From assembly GCF_022539315.1 (NCBI RefSeq), contig NC_066321.1, positions 5,395,324-5,459,323 of the forward strand: 64,000 nucleotides of DNA. The letters are read 5' to 3'. The position numbers were made by a program, and so were the translations under genes. This document shows positions 13,601 to 27,880 of this stretch, in pieces. Each line of letters opens with the position of its first letter. The first letter of the stretch is position 1. The DNA is from Serinus canaria. Lineage: Eukaryota > Chordata > Aves > Passeriformes > Fringillidae. The notes beneath the pieces are model-generated. The model did not search any database. It was not told the DNA's origin and worked only from the letters and a program-made list of their open reading frames with translations.

Positions 13601-16600
13601 AGCACTGCAAAGAGCTTGCCTTGTTACCAGAAAAGCTCACCAGCCCAGTATCCAAAGGGTTTGATAAAAACCAGACAAGAAAGCAACACTTCTATAAAAT
13701 TTTCACCACCATGGCATCTCTCATACTTTTTATTTTCCCATGATGCCACACACAAAAGCTGAGGAAATATTTAGCATGAGAAAGCACAGCTTCTAATACA
13801 GAAACAAGTAATATTGAAATTTCTTAGGACTGGGCACAGCAGTAAAAGCTTGTAAGTTTCTGTGCCTGGCTGATCTGCACCTTTAGAGCAAGACTTACAA
13901 GAATCATGGCATAGGGTTCAACTTCTTTCAGAATGTTCTTCAGTAAGAGGTCAATTTAGAACAAGCTTGTATCTTTTTCATAATCCAACTCCTACTATTT
14001 TTGTTCATCAGAAATAGCCTGAATCAGATCTGAATTTAGGTGTAGGGCAGATTCAGATCAAAGCTTAATTTTATGACTGTACCAATACATGCATCTGACA
14101 TTTGAAATCAGCAGTATTTGATACAGTTCACAACGAAATTTCAAGACAAAATCACAGAAAGAAAACATGAGGCTTGCTGTTGCTCAGTATAACAGAACAT
14201 TATTTGTTTGGTGCTAAAAATGGGCTTAAGGTTGTAAGCCATGACTGTTTTGACAGCCCTTGCTTCCAGATCAGCTGTTCCTGACATTTCCATCAACTAT
14301 CAACTTGGATTGCAGCCCATCCAGATCTAGAAAACAGGTGCCATCCACTTTTGGACTTCACCCAAAAAGAGTAGGGAAGATACTCATATGTCCTCACCCT
14401 CACCCTGAAAGTCTGAATAAAGTGATAAACTTTATATAGGGAACTCCAACAGTCAGATCCTAGCAGGAAGAAAAGCAAGGGGCCAGAGGGTGGATAAGCA
14501 AAAGGATCTTTTTTTGTCACAGCAGTGCAGGCATCTCTGCTGAGGGCAGCAGGTTGCCCTCAACAAGACATCTCTGAACCAAATTCTTTAACCCCCAAAC
14601 AGATACAAATAAATACACAGAAATCCACTCAGATAGAAGCCAGATTTGCCTTCTGACCAGTCCTGTGCAATTCTACTCTGAAACTGAATCAGGACACAGC
14701 CTTGGATAGCTGGTCCATCACAGTAGTGCTGAGTTTCTGTGGGAAAGTTTGATAGCATTCAGGAATTGTTGTGGTTCTTCAGCCAAACAAGGGTGGAAGA
14801 GAAAGTCACCAAAAAGGGAGGAACCTTCCATAACCAACAGCTTTCCCAGCTCACTGCTGTGTCTACAGGCAGCCAGAAGTGTCAGGAATTTAAACAATTC
14901 TGGTTACACAAAGGTTACAAACCTTGCTGGCAGCATTTACAAACACAGAAGGAGGCAGATCCCATTCCTCTTCCTGCTCAGCCTTACCTCAACCAAACTT
15001 TGAGCTCCTGCAGATCCAATTTCTAATTCTTCAACTTTCACCCAGGTCTCAGACTACATACTGGACACTCTCAACAGCCAGTTGTAAAGTAGTGTCACAA
15101 AATCCAGGTATTAGCATGGTAAAATAACACCAAAATTTAATAGGGAGCCAACATGCATCAAAGGAAGGTCAGCCTACAAGTCTTATCCCTAATCTTTTAT
15201 CTGCATCAAAGAATTTACTCCTCTATCCAACCACAGATATTATCTACTGCTGTCTAGAATGCAGTTAATATTTGTAATGGTATTCTGATTGAGATAAGGA
15301 AAAAAACACTGAAGGTTACTCATGAAAGTCCTTGCCAGTGTTCCTCATTGGTCACAATTATAAGTTTTAGCAAATAAATTCACTATTTCAAATTATAGGA
15401 GAACCTGTGCCAGCATTGCATGTATTCATTCAAAAACATACATTCACATGTGCATAGGAAGCTCAAAAAAATGGATATGTCCTAAACAGGAAACAGGACA
15501 GAACTTGACCTTCATGGCAACAAATATTCAACTGAACACAGAGATTTTAAGCTGTTTTAGGAAAATGCTTGTTTCACATTGGAGGGGGAGTTTGGAGAGG
15601 GATTCCTCTTCTGCAAATACAACTACACCAGCTCTCCAGTGACAGATGGCAGGAGTGATCATAAACAGGATGATTTTATTTTTTGGTCAACATCCACTTG
15701 TCAGGATTTTTATATAGGTTCTTTTTTCATTGAAATGAAGGAAAAGCTGCATCTATCTCTTCATTCACATACAAAATATTTAGGAAAAATTAGCAGGAAA
15801 CTCTCATAGAAACACAGCATCTTCCCTCCCATCCCCTGCCTTAGCATCTTGTACAGCAGCATGGGAAACCAAAACAGGTCATGCATTAAGAACCAGTTTT
15901 CAGAACAATTCATTAAAAGCACATTTGGCTGAAGAGTGCTTGTTGCTTTCATGTTCTCCCCAGATGATGTGTTGACTGCATATCATATATGCAAGCCCTC
16001 ATTCCTTGCAGACCTGCTCCCAAGAGAGAGTTTAAAGTGGGAAGACACATTATTCATCCAAGTATGAGAAGTTAAAAACACTCAGAGGGGATTACAAATG
16101 TCATTTTTCCTACTGAATCTCTTCCACACTAAGTCCTGTTGACTGCACACATTCTCACAACCATCCCCTTTGAACAACTGTAGAACCATCTCAATCACAA
16201 GTATCTTCCTTTAGGGAAATGCAGAATATTTCTCTTGTTTTCAGTGTGTTGGGAAAGACATTAAACTCATTCATAAAGAATTTGTTTCTTGTCACCCATA
16301 TTTTTATTCTCACGTAAACTACAACTTTTACATCCTGCACATATAGGAGTTGTGTAGAATTGTGATTTATAGCACTTGTTTCACTCACTTTCACTGCAGT
16401 TTTTTTTCACTCCAAACAATTTTTTTTTTGTTTTGTTCGACTTTGTTTCAGTTACTGGGTTTTCTCCTACAGTGTATGAATTTAAGGAAGTTATGGAATT
16501 CTGAGACACTATTTGTTGCAGAGGCCTGTTGTCAGTAGATGGCAGCATGTGGCTGCTTAGCACACAGACTGCCAAAATTCTTACAGGGGAAACAAACTCC

Positions 16601-19148
16601 CAGACAGAAGCAGCTGGGTCTTTGTAAACCCCTACCCCTACATATCTTTCCCAGCAAAATACTGCAGTCATGTCTCTTACAAAATCCTTCAGGGCCTGAG
16701 TCAAACTGTGAAGTTTTCCTTGATTCTGAATTTGGTGTTTGGTTGAGAATTATTTTTTTTTTCAAACAAAAACACAGCAGAAATTAAAATATTTCTGTAA
16801 AGCAGAGATAATCTAGACAAGGTCTCTTGGTACAGATACTCAGAAAGGTTTGTAAAGGTTTGGAATTCCAGCCCTGTATCTGAAGTTCACGACATCAAAT
16901 CTAGCAACAAAACCAATTTTTGTGTCTATGCCTCTTCACAGTTCTTGACTATCCAGGGTACTTTCCTGCTATCAAACAATGCACACACATATGTAATATT
17001 TTCTCTCTTTCCTACCTGTATAAAAGGATGCAGCAGTGTATCCATAGGTATACACCTAACAAAATTTAAAATAATGAATCCCAAAATTTCACTCCTCTCT
17101 CAACAGGTTTTCATATGATAATTTAAATGGAAACAATCTCGAGTTAGTATCATGTACATTCACTCTAAATTCCTAATTCTTTACATTCCCAAACCCAAAA
17201 TGGGCTTGAGAAAATATATACAGCTATTTGCACTTGCAGTCTACAGTTTGCTTCTCTGAGTAAGTGATTATATTAAATGTTGTGGGCAACATAAAAAAGT
17301 GTATTTCTGTATGCAAGGTTTATTTCAATTTACATGATGTGGTTCTTTCAGGTTTGCAAGTTCAGAGTGTATTTATAACAGAGTTTTCACAGTGGATAGA
17401 AAGCTCCTCTGTTCTACCTAGATTTATCCCTTTCCCTTTCTGACAATACAGAAGCTTAACAGAGTATTTTTCTGAAAACTTTATACAAGTGCTACGAGTC
17501 CACAAACAGCTCATGCATCTCCTTTGTCACGTTGGTTCTACAGCCAGAATTACTTGGTCATTTCAAAATAAATGCTAAAGAAACAAGAATCTATTCTATG
17601 TTGCTGGTGTGTTTTTCTTACCTGACATTATTTCATTAGCCTTATTCTGTCCCTCAGAAACAGCTAAAATTCCACTTTTTCCTCATTGCAAGTAGGAGCT
17701 GCTTCAGCACTGTGGGGAAAGAAAACCCTTTTGTCAAACAACATAGTGCTTTTAAATTACAAGATGTCACATAATTGGTCTTAATAAAACAAGGCCTCAG
17801 AAGGGCCTTCCAGCATGTGAGAGCTCATAGATGTTTTTAGAGCAGCAAGTCCATTTGTTCTGAGCCTGTGAGGACAGGCCATGGCTCCCATGCCAGAGGC
17901 ACTATAGCTGGAGTCCTGTGCTCCTGGTGGGGCTCATGTGCTTGAGGCACAGGCTCCTTCAAGCCTCTGAGCTCTGGGCAGCCAGATCAGGGCCTCTCCC
18001 CACCCAGTCCTGCTGCCCCAGGACTCCCAGGGTCTGTCAGGAGGAGCATGTGCTCCCCCAAGCTTCCCCTGACAGCTCCTCAGATTAAATAATCTCCAAA
18101 AGTCCATCTGGTAAGGAACAGAAGTTGAAACCAGCTGCTCATCCATAGAGAGCATCACTTTGGATTAGGCAATTATTGCCACAGACTATCTCAAAAAGTC
18201 CAAATTTCAGTATGCCTTTGAAATTTGGTGTGCTTTGAGTTGCAACAGATGAACTACAAAGAAGGCTGCAAAAATCATTTGTATTGCTAAATAGTATTAA
18301 TGGAGTAAAATGATGGGATTTAAATATCCCAAGGTAGTGACAATTAAAATGGCATCAATTATAGTGAAGAATGGCAGTAAAACATCTGCATCAAATCTGT
18401 AAATACAGGGAAACACAGGATATTTTGCACTTCTCCAGGTTCTAATGCTGCCATTATATCCTACTTGCAGCTATTGCTTGGCAGTTCCTGAGCACACCTT
18501 ATAGGCAACACAGCAACTGACAACACAATTCTTTATGTTCTTGATATCCTTCCCATCCTTTGATTTCTTTTTTATGACCTCTTTTTCCTTATTACCTTTC
18601 CATTAATCTCTCTTTCCTCCCTGACTTCTCTCTCCAGGTGTTTTCTCCGGTATTTCTTCAGATCTTAATAAATTTGATGTATAACACTGGAGGGAAGGAA
18701 GGATCTTCTCTGAAGCAGCATTTAACAAAGATAAGGTTAAAAGAGGGGCAACAGGATCTAATGTCATTATATATTTAAATAGTGCTAATAGTGCACGAGC
18801 AGGCATGCCAGAATTCACCAGCTGTCCCTAAAGGTACAAGCCAGCTTTCTGCCTCCTCACATGATAGCCCAGTTTAACCTCTGCTGGAACATAGCACAAA
18901 TAGATTGCAAAACCTCCTTCCCTACAGCCAGTCTAATTTATCTGCCTTCAGAAATGTTCAGAGTTCTTCTGTAGAGTTGGAAATTCAAAGATTACACTCA
19001 AAGTTAAGGAAAATTGACAGAGCAGAAGTTTAATAGCAGAGTTAAAGCAGAGTGGATGAAGTAGCACAACAGAAGTTTCCTCATAGATATCAATATTTAA
19101 TGGAAGATATATCTGTATATGTATATATAATCTAAACATTATTGATAG

Positions 19149-19182
19149 GTATATATATATATATACACATATATCTATATAA
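19149..19182. repeat. TA-rich microsatellite
   Basis: A run of TA dinucleotides followed by an interrupted TA/CA stretch (ATACACATATATCTATATAA) in intergenic DNA. It is likely variable in length between individuals. Confidence 0.85.
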
Positions 19183-20989
19183 TAAAACTGATGTATAAAA
19201 ATATTTTCAGTATGGACAAACTATGATACCATCAAAATAAGCAGAATTTGAATGGGAATTCATACATGAGAAAGAGTTCTGGACATAGAAACATGCAAGC
19301 AATTGAGGCACAGTTTAGCAAAGGCAATAATATAATTGTGCTGTGTCCAGCTATAAGAACAGCCATTGAGTTGCAAGTAATGATATCTGATCTAGATAGT
19401 TTCAGATGTTTAGGCTAATTGGCACCTAAATGCAGCTAGAAAACAACAGATCAAAATCTATGAGGAGTCATATTCTCACACTCTGACCTCACTAATAAGA
19501 AGCAAATATAGGACCTACAAATGAGAAAGAGAATTAATTTCCAGAAAAGTGTGTGAATAGGAAGAATATACTTAATTTCAGCAATGTTCATATGGATGTG
19601 CAACTTCTGGTGTTTGCAATCAGCTTTTTCAGGCTACAACATGGAACTCTTTTCTTGATTGAGTCTGTGTCTGGAAAGGATTTAGTCCTGTCTTGGATAA
19701 CCTTCTGGGACAAAATGCTCTCTGGCAGCCTGCTGTGCCTGTATCTCCCTGTTTTCCTTCAGACCATCAGCAAAAGAAGTTTGTTATCAAAAAAATTTCT
19801 CTTAAATTCTGAATTCAGACAAGCTGGTACTTAGTTAGGGCTTTTTCCACCCTAGAGAAATTATATGCCTGCTCACTTATAAGCACCCTTTAGCCCCAGA
19901 GCCCTTATAATTTGTTTAGGTTGATAACATATATTGTGTAGCACACCTCCAGTGAGCTTCCATAGCTGTGCCAGATGCCATCAGTGGAAAATTTTGGCAA
20001 TGAAGTACCCTCAGTTCAGCAATCCAGACACAGTAGTGAGTGCTGGCCTGATGAAGTCTCTGTTACAGACACAGAAACCTCAGGCAAGATTTGACTTTGG
20101 AAAATTGGAAACCTGGTTTGTGTGGCAGAGTTGGAGGTGGAAATGCACTTTACACTTTATATACTATATAGCCAACACTACCACAGCTAGGTTAGAGCTT
20201 CTCCATATCAAGAACAAAATACTTCACTTTTCTGTTTAAGCCTTCATAATTTTACTGTTAAATAAAATGTTTCAGGTTTCACCAAGTCTTTCAGTGTATT
20301 TTCTGACACTGCCTGCATTAGGCAGTCCTTGTCCCTATGCAAGTTCCTGTACCTACCAAACTATTTCATTTAACTGATTATAAAACTTCTCAGTTCTGAA
20401 ACTGCCAGAAAAGTTTCAAATACAGCATCTGCCCCTCTTGTACTTTCCCTGCATTCACCAATGATTTGGAAATGAAGCTGCATTTCAAAAATCAGGCCTG
20501 AATTACACAGAGGTAGTGCAGCTGCAGAAGCCAGCGGTGCTGCACCGAGCTTCAAAAGCACAAAAGGTCTGAGATTATTTTTAATAACCTGGCCTCATCT
20601 TGAAGGAGAAGTAGGAATTAAAAAGGAGAAAAAAAGATGAGGCATGAGATAATCAGTTTAGATAAAGCAAAGGCATGATTTGATAGAGTTTGCTCTGCAG
20701 TCAAATTATTGGGTACATAACACTCACACCCTGGGTCACTTCAGGCAACTTCTAACAGGCACAAAGGGATTCAGGAAGCAGGGGACACTCCTTGTAAAAG
20801 TACAAATCACTTCATTACTGTCCAATATACAAAAACAATTGCTAGGAATAATGAGCTCCCAATCCAACCCTTAAGAAGTTCACTGCTCCTGAGATGATTC
20901 CAGATGACTGCTTCAAACAACATTTGCCAGCCATGAAGATCATGTGAGGAGGCTTTTCTCTGTTTGTCCTTGGGACAGGTTGAACCTGG

Positions 20990-21348
20990 TGTCACAGTGA
21001 TATTTTCTGAAGAATCCCTTTGCCAGGACTTCTTCTCCTGGGAAGATGAGAAGCCTTAGCTTTTCCATGCTTTTCTGCTCTGGAATGTGGTCTGGAGATT
21101 GTTTGTCCAAACATGAATTGCTTTTTCTTAATGGCCAATCACACCCAGCTGTGCCAGACTCTCTGTCAGACACAGGTCTTTATCATTCACTCTTGTTAAG
21201 CTTTCTGATGTATCCCTTCTCTTTCTTTAGTATAGTTTTAGTATAACATTCTTTAATATAATATCATAAAATTATAAATCAGCCTTCTGAAAACATGGAA
21301 TCAAATTCTCATCTCTCACCCCATCCTGGGGATCTCACAAACACCACA
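20990..21348 (+). mobile_element. Solo LTR of an endogenous retrovirus (passerine type)
   Basis: The element starts TGTCACAGTGATATTTTCTG and ends near CACAAACACCACA, so it has TG...CA termini. Inside it are segments I recognise from a common songbird LTR: AATGGCCAATCACACCCAGC with TGTGCCAGACTCTCTGTCAG, a TAGTATAGTTTTAGTATAAC block, and an ATAAATCAGCCTTCTGAAA block near the 3' end with a probable polyadenylation region. Flanks read CCTGG on the left and CCTTG on the right, a possible 5-bp target-site duplication with one mismatch. No internal retroviral genes are adjacent, so this is a solo LTR left by recombination. The family name would need a repeat library. Confidence 0.82.
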
Positions 21349-24300
21349 CCTTGGTGCTGCAGAGCTGCCATCTCAGCTCTTGTTTTCTTCTTAGAACTTT
21401 TCTATGTTTTTTCCATGTTTATTTTTTCCTTTTGAATCCTTGAGCTGCCAATTATGTCCTTCTCACCAGCCTTATCTCTGCAGTTTCACCTTGTTTCTTT
21501 GCACAGCTCTATTCTGTGTTGGCTTTTCCAGCTCTTGCCATCAGGTCAGCAGGTTTCTCAGAAGTCTGAGCTGGGGCTGCACAAACATTGCTGGATCCTG
21601 GATCACAGACACCTAAACCACTGGGAGGAGGTTACAGGGACAGCAGGCTATTCTGGAAAACTATTGGCATTCTCTTAGGAAGAGCCATCGCTTTCATTGT
21701 CACATCACGTTGCTGCGAGGAAGCAGAGAGCAGCAACACACACTTAATAAAATAAAAGAACCTCTTTGCATCTCATTCAACTCTGACACAGCAGTGAGAG
21801 CAGCAGAGGATTCACACAAAAGCAGACAGAAGTACATAACAGACCTCTTCATTTGCACTAAGAAGTTAAGCAACAATAAGCCTACTTAGGCCTGCAGATG
21901 GTTCAGTGCCTATAATGCTTGGCTTGGGTTTTTATGCAGAAATATCAAAAGCTGTTAGTGGCAAGGCTGAATGACCTCCTGCCTACAGTCAGTGATTTGC
22001 TTTTAATACTGAACACGATCTGCAGAGTGACTGATCATATTTTGAGTCTCATTAGGCAGTCACAAATGGAAGGGAAGAAGCACTAGCTAACTCTCTCTGC
22101 CCTGGTGAAGCAATAGCAGGATAAAGCACTGCCAGTCCTCACAGATAAAAACCTGCACACTCTGGGGATGCAGCAGCAAGAAAAGTTTGGTGTGTGCAAA
22201 CAGCCTAGGCAGCATGTGCCAGATGTGACACTGCAGGAAAAGCACAGGAAATAAAAAAGTCATCATGGATGTAACAACTTCATCTGTGGCACTCTGTGTC
22301 TCTTGTGAGATGAAGAAATTTCCATATCCTAGCAGGCAATCACATCTAACTGCATGACCCCACTGCTTTGTTCAGTTGAACAGCTAAATAAGTGTTTATC
22401 ATCTTTTCTCAGATGGAAGGCTCTTAAAATGTCACAATATTCCAACACTGTAAAAGTAAGTCAACTTATAAAAAGTATGTTATCCAAGCTATTCTTCTTG
22501 ACGCCTGAAAAGAATCCATAAACCTCTGGACAACAGGTCAGACAAACAGAGCAGACATAAATCTCCTCACTATAACTATTTTTTCTTTTTTTAATGTCCC
22601 AGCACCCATCTACTCCTTACAGTAAGGATTGTCTTGCAAAACCTATTCTGTTTAGCACTTGTATCAATTGATTTTATCCTGAATATTGGTTGTCATAGAA
22701 AATTAACTCTGGTGAGTGCTTCTAGAAGACCGTTAAAAATACCGTCAGCTTGTGGAAATTGCAATTACTAAACAAGGATCCCTGGTAACTTCAAAGCTTT
22801 TGGACATAACTTAGAAGAAATCTGTGTATGTCAGATTTCACCTGTCTGCATCCACTATTGCCCTGAAATGACTGCAGCATCAGTACTGATGAGAAAGAAC
22901 TGAGTACAAGCTATCTGTTTATACCAATGGGTTTGATACCTATAATGAATTTTGAAACCATTGAAAACTTCTACTTGCTACACTTCAATATTTGCAATCT
23001 GGCTACAATATGCCTTATGTGATGTGAGAATAAGGAGGGAATTACGTGATGGGATAAAATCCCAATCCTTTGTAAATTACTTAATCCCACAAATCTTGTT
23101 TCACTTAATTCATTACTTCATTGACATTGGCTGGTTGAAAAGTTATAGTAGCACTTGCCTCCACTAATCATCAGATCAAAGAAGTCTGTTAAGGTTTTAA
23201 TTTTAGGAACACTTCTGAAGAATGTCTTTTGATTTAAGAAACCTAACTTTTCTCATCTACCTAGATATTTTCTTGTCTTCTTCCCTCCAGATTCCACTCT
23301 CAAAAGAAAAGAAAAATTGATCTGTCAAATCTTTCTTTCTATGACTCTGAAACTTTTAAAATTGGCAGAGGCTTTCATGGGTCTTTTCAACTTAGTTTTA
23401 CAACCGTAAAAAATTGACAGATCTCTGCAAGAAAAATGAGAGCATGATAGATTTGTCAAAGACTGAGTGGATAAAAATGAATGCAACAAGACATATATAT
23501 GCCTCTTTCTGCTGTAAGTGAAAGGAAAGCTCTTCAGAGTCAGCAGCAGGAACAGAGTGTTCCTCATCCCTCAGTCACACCAAGTTTATAGCTTTGTCTC
23601 CCCATGAGCAGAGGGGGGATGTCTCCTGTTCAGTCCAGCAGCACCAGGCCTGGTGATATTGATGATGCCCCAAGGTGCAGTTTTGGTCTCCTGTACTCTC
23701 AAGGCCAACCTAGGCTGATTTCTGCCACCTTTTCCAGGAGTGAGAAAACTTGTTTTGTTTCAGTTCTCTTAAAGGTTATGTAACTTTCCCTGCTCTATTA
23801 CAATTTTCATACATGTATCTATGCCCTGAGCTGGATGGTGAAGTCTGAGGTCAACACAGAACAAACTGGTGTGACCTTATACAGGAACTCAATAGGTCCC
23901 TCAAACATCACTGCTGCTCTCCTTAGATAACCCAGCTGGTCTCACTGCACCATTTTTAGACATATTGCCCTTATTGAGATGGGTTTCAGAGCAAAAGGCA
24001 AAGCTAAGCAGCATTGACTGGAATACATGGCAAACTTAATTGCAAATTCATGCCCCTGTCCTGAGCTTCTGGTCAAATAAAAAACCAAAACAATTCTTCC
24101 AAACCAGGCTTCTTCAAACCCACATTTATTATTTTATTTCAAGCACCAGGTCTCCAGAGATTGCAGACTTTTAAAAAAATGGCCCAGCAAATGAAAACCA
24201 AAAAACAACAACATAAACTACCTTGTTTCAGGGGAGACTCCTGAGGCCCTCTGATTTATTCCAATGCTGAACACAGAGCACCGTTGCAGCAGCTTTCCAG

Positions 24301-27300
24301 TTCTCCAAAACAATTGTGCCAGAAACTAAAGTTTGTTTTTCTCACACTCTTCATCCTTGGAGGGAAGCTGTTTCTCCAGAGGGTCAAAGCACTGCTTCCA
24401 AGTTTCTCAGTTGTTCTGGTCTGGATTCTAAAGAAAAAGAGGCTCGTGTTGGTTTCCCCACTACTGAACAAAGCTTCCAAAGGTAATTCCCTCCTCCCTC
24501 AAGAGCTCTGACCCCACCTGGGTCACAACTGAAAGGGAAGGTGGAAGGAATTGTGCTTATTCTCCACCTCAGCCTCCTGGTGACAAGATTACAGGCAGCA
24601 TCTGGGAAACACAAATTCCTTCAAAGTGGCCTGACATGATGAAAGCTCAAAAAATACCCTGTTTCTCCGAGATACAAAAACATCTTGTGAATAACTGCTT
24701 TGGCTTTGTGGAAAATGATAAGGAAAATCAAGAATTTGTGTCAATTTTCAAAAGTAACCAATTATGTATTTAACCTAAGAGCTTGTGCATTTGTCAACCT
24801 GCTCTAATTGTTCTGATAACAGAAGGCACATTCTGGATGTTTTATGAACAATTTTATCTCTCAAGGCACCAAAGGCCGCTGGGACATGTGCTGTGCTCTA
24901 GCCTGGGTAGATTTAGAATAATAAAAAAAGAGTAACATAATCTGACATCTGCTGATAAACAATGGGAAAAGAGATGCAGGGCACAATGTCTCCATCAGTG
25001 ATTCAAGTCACTTTTGCTGGAAATTATGTAAATAAAGACATCCTTATTTTGGTCAATTTAGCCAGAAAAATGATGGGTTTAAAAACCACAAGGGGCCTCT
25101 TTAAGGCATAATGTGATACATTTCTCTCTATCTGACAAAGTTCACTTGGGCATGCCATCATCCCTTTAAGCTATTTATATCCCTACCTTGCTGAAACTCT
25201 ATTAAAAATATTATATTGGAGCTGTCTTTTAGAAATAGCCAGAGTTCACCTCGATATTAGTAATTGAACATGTTTTATACAGAAGTTTCCTTATCATTCC
25301 TTAGATTAAAGGTGACAGTAAAAACAATGCATACTTTTATACAAAGGTTATTACTTAGAAATGTAATAAAATGAAAGGGAAGTAGATTTGGAAGCATATG
25401 CTGAACAGTATTTTTTTCATTACTAAATGAATGCAATAGCAAATTTAATCTCCCAAGTCACAGACAAAATTATAGCACAGCTCTGGGACTTTTTTCCCCA
25501 TATTATAAAGTTGGAACTTTTTTAATAGAATTACACAGCAAATATTTTTGTCATAATGCGGATTTGCATCTTTTTTCTGTTGGGGCAAATACAAAGCACA
25601 TGGTACACATTTATGGTTTATACATATTCTATGGGAAAATAAATAGTTAAAAATTAGATTCTCAAAAAAACTCTGAAAACAAAAACAAAACTTAAAACTA
25701 AAGCAATTTTAGAACTAGAAACCTTAGAGATAAATTAAACAGGGTAGGCACAGCATAAATGAATCTCACATGAGGGTACATTATAAATGAGAAAATGTTC
25801 CTTTGCAAGAAATTAACTGATTAAATAATGTATCCATTTCTGATGAGCAAAACATATTAAAATTTTTGAAGGTAGGGAAAAACCCCCAAGGGTGTTAATG
25901 CAGTCACTCTGACCTCAAATGCTGTGATTGCTTTCTCTGAATATTTAGTTCTGCAATAACTCTAGCTACTATGACTTTTAAAAACAATTTTATTTAATAA
26001 CTCTCTTTAACCAGTTACAGACAACCCATTTTCCTTGCGAGCAGATTTTCATCACTGCTTCTTCTCATTAATATACCTTCCAAAATCTTTCCCATTTGCC
26101 TGTTTTGACATTTCTAAAATAGTTTATAAACTCTGGAAGTTTAACTTGGCTTCTTAATGTCTCAGTGCCAACTGTGTTGGGACTATCTAGATAAAAAATA
26201 GCTTAGCATTTAAAGATAAGCACAGACCACTAAAATAAGGCAAAGTATTGACAATCAAAATTAATGGATTTATTAGAGGTCAGAAAGTGTAATAAACTGA
26301 GAGTCATAAAAGATCACATGAAAAAGTAGACAGGACTCTTCAGCCTCACCCAAAAGCACATGGAAAGGAAAAAACCCAAGGCATTCTCTCTTTGGAAGGA
26401 AATCAATCTCCCTCAAATTAATCTCCTACTTTAGCTTTCAATGTGAATGAATATCCTGAATCTTAGGGCAATTATTACTAAACAAAGGGCAGAAGAAAAT
26501 GTTTGCAACACCCTGGGTAAAACAGAATTCCAAAGGCTGACGTGCTCAGACAAGCAGAGATGTGGAAGTGGACAATTCTCACTCCTGAACTCTGAAATAA
26601 GCAACATAGGAAACTGCAAGTCAGAGAGAGGAGATCAGTAATAAAGCTGTGAAATCAGGAACGGTATAAATGTGGAACAGCAAATGCAAATCCAATTCCT
26701 AAGAATATGAAGAGAAACACGGTATCAGCAAATATGAGTTTTAGAAATATGCAAAGCTGTTGAAAGCCACCTGAAGGAGGAGAAAAAAGACTTGGAAACA
26801 CAGAGAAATAGAATATAGAATAAATTCATCTGGGTTTTGGTTTGTTTTAAGTTTTGGGGTCTTGGGTTTTTTTCAGAAAGGTAGATTATTCTAGGATGAC
26901 AAATATTTCATTACCTGCCTTTGATTAGGTTACTAATTTTATAGACAAAAGAAATAGAGTCATTTATCAGCACTTCAACCAAAATATGATTGGATGTCAT
27001 GGAGGGAAACAAATAGGCTAGAGAGGATGATTAGGAAAAAGTTGTGAAGAGGGTGAGGTATGGTTTAACAGGCTGCGTTCAAGGTCTGGGAGGAAATAAC
27101 TAATAAGGTTCTTCAGAGATTGATCTTTAAGACCACTGGTATTCAATAAATTAATTAGCTAGTCAATCAATTAATTAGCAATTCCAGCAAGGTAGGAATT
27201 GCTATTGAAATATTCTGCTCACACAGAAGCAGCAGGCACTCAGTAGTGTGAAGGGTCTGGATAACACTTTGGAACAACTGGAGCAATCCAGAGAAAATAG

Positions 27301-27599
27301 AATGGGGATGCACTCTAGACAAGGAAAATGCTGTCACATGGTATATCAAAGATTCTCTTTTCAACAGAGGTAAACTAGGCATTAATGACATTCCACAAGG
27401 CTCCAGCATCTAAATTTGAATGCTCACCCACATTGAAAAAAATAACCAGATTTATTCCAATGGCAGCAGATAAAAGAAAAGCTTTACTGAGCTAATACAG
27501 GAAATGGAGTGCTATTGCCTGAGAGAGATTGCCTGGCTCACATGATTAATAAAATTTGAGAGGGAATCTGTACCTTTTAAATTTTTTGGGCTACACATT
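21349..27599. other. Intergenic, AT-rich, no gene seen
   Basis: There is no coding feature. A pyrimidine-rich stretch follows the LTR up to about 21.65 kb. The stretch at about 24.83-25.42 kb has the look of a conserved non-coding element: AT-rich, no repeat signature and many homeodomain-like and POU-like words. The end, from about 26.98 kb, may be an old LINE. Confidence 0.6.
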
Positions 27600-27880
27600 A
27601 CAATTAGGAAGAAGAGCTCATTAACATAAAGCAGTTGACTGTAAAAGGATCCAGCTATCAAATACAGCAAATTTGAAAATTAGAGGTTAGGAAGAGGTTT
27701 TCAAATGCCAGAGGTGTGAAATTTTGGAGCATGAAATTCCCCTACTCCTTACTAGCTAATTTAAAGGAGGATCTTGAAGAGTTTCCAAAAAACCCCACAC
27801 TTCACAGTCTGCAGTTAAGGGAGATGGACTGAATGACACAGGCAGCTCTTTCCAGTCCACTCTTCCCAGTAGCTGGAAAC
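27600..27880 (+). mobile_element. Probable ancient CR1/L3-like LINE fragment
   Basis: The run AGAGGTTAGGAAGAGG, then ATTTTGGAGCATGAAATTCC, then TTTAAAGGAGGATCTTGAAGAG, then GATGGACTGAATGACACAGG and TTTCCAGTCCACTC has the spacing of the 3' untranslated region of old CR1-like elements of birds and reptiles. Divergence is heavy and the ends cannot be set. The sequence from about 26980 may belong to the same element but is weaker. Confidence 0.4.

Larger units (their letters stand above)
3331..20989. other. Intergenic, AT-rich, no gene seen
   Basis: Some 17 kb of AT-rich DNA with no coding sequence I can support. It holds the TTAATTAA inverted repeat at 5.1 kb, a T-rich tract at 10.66 kb, a TA microsatellite at 19.15 kb and a somewhat GC-richer patch at 17.8-18.1 kb that I cannot assign. 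A run near 4.5-5.05 kb is also richer in GC and open for 127 codons on the minus strand, but it shows no known domain. Confidence 0.65.

Noticed and set aside
23570..24060. Slightly GC-richer stretch thought to be an LTR or CR1 remnant
   Set aside because: No terminal motifs or ordered CR1 blocks could be found.
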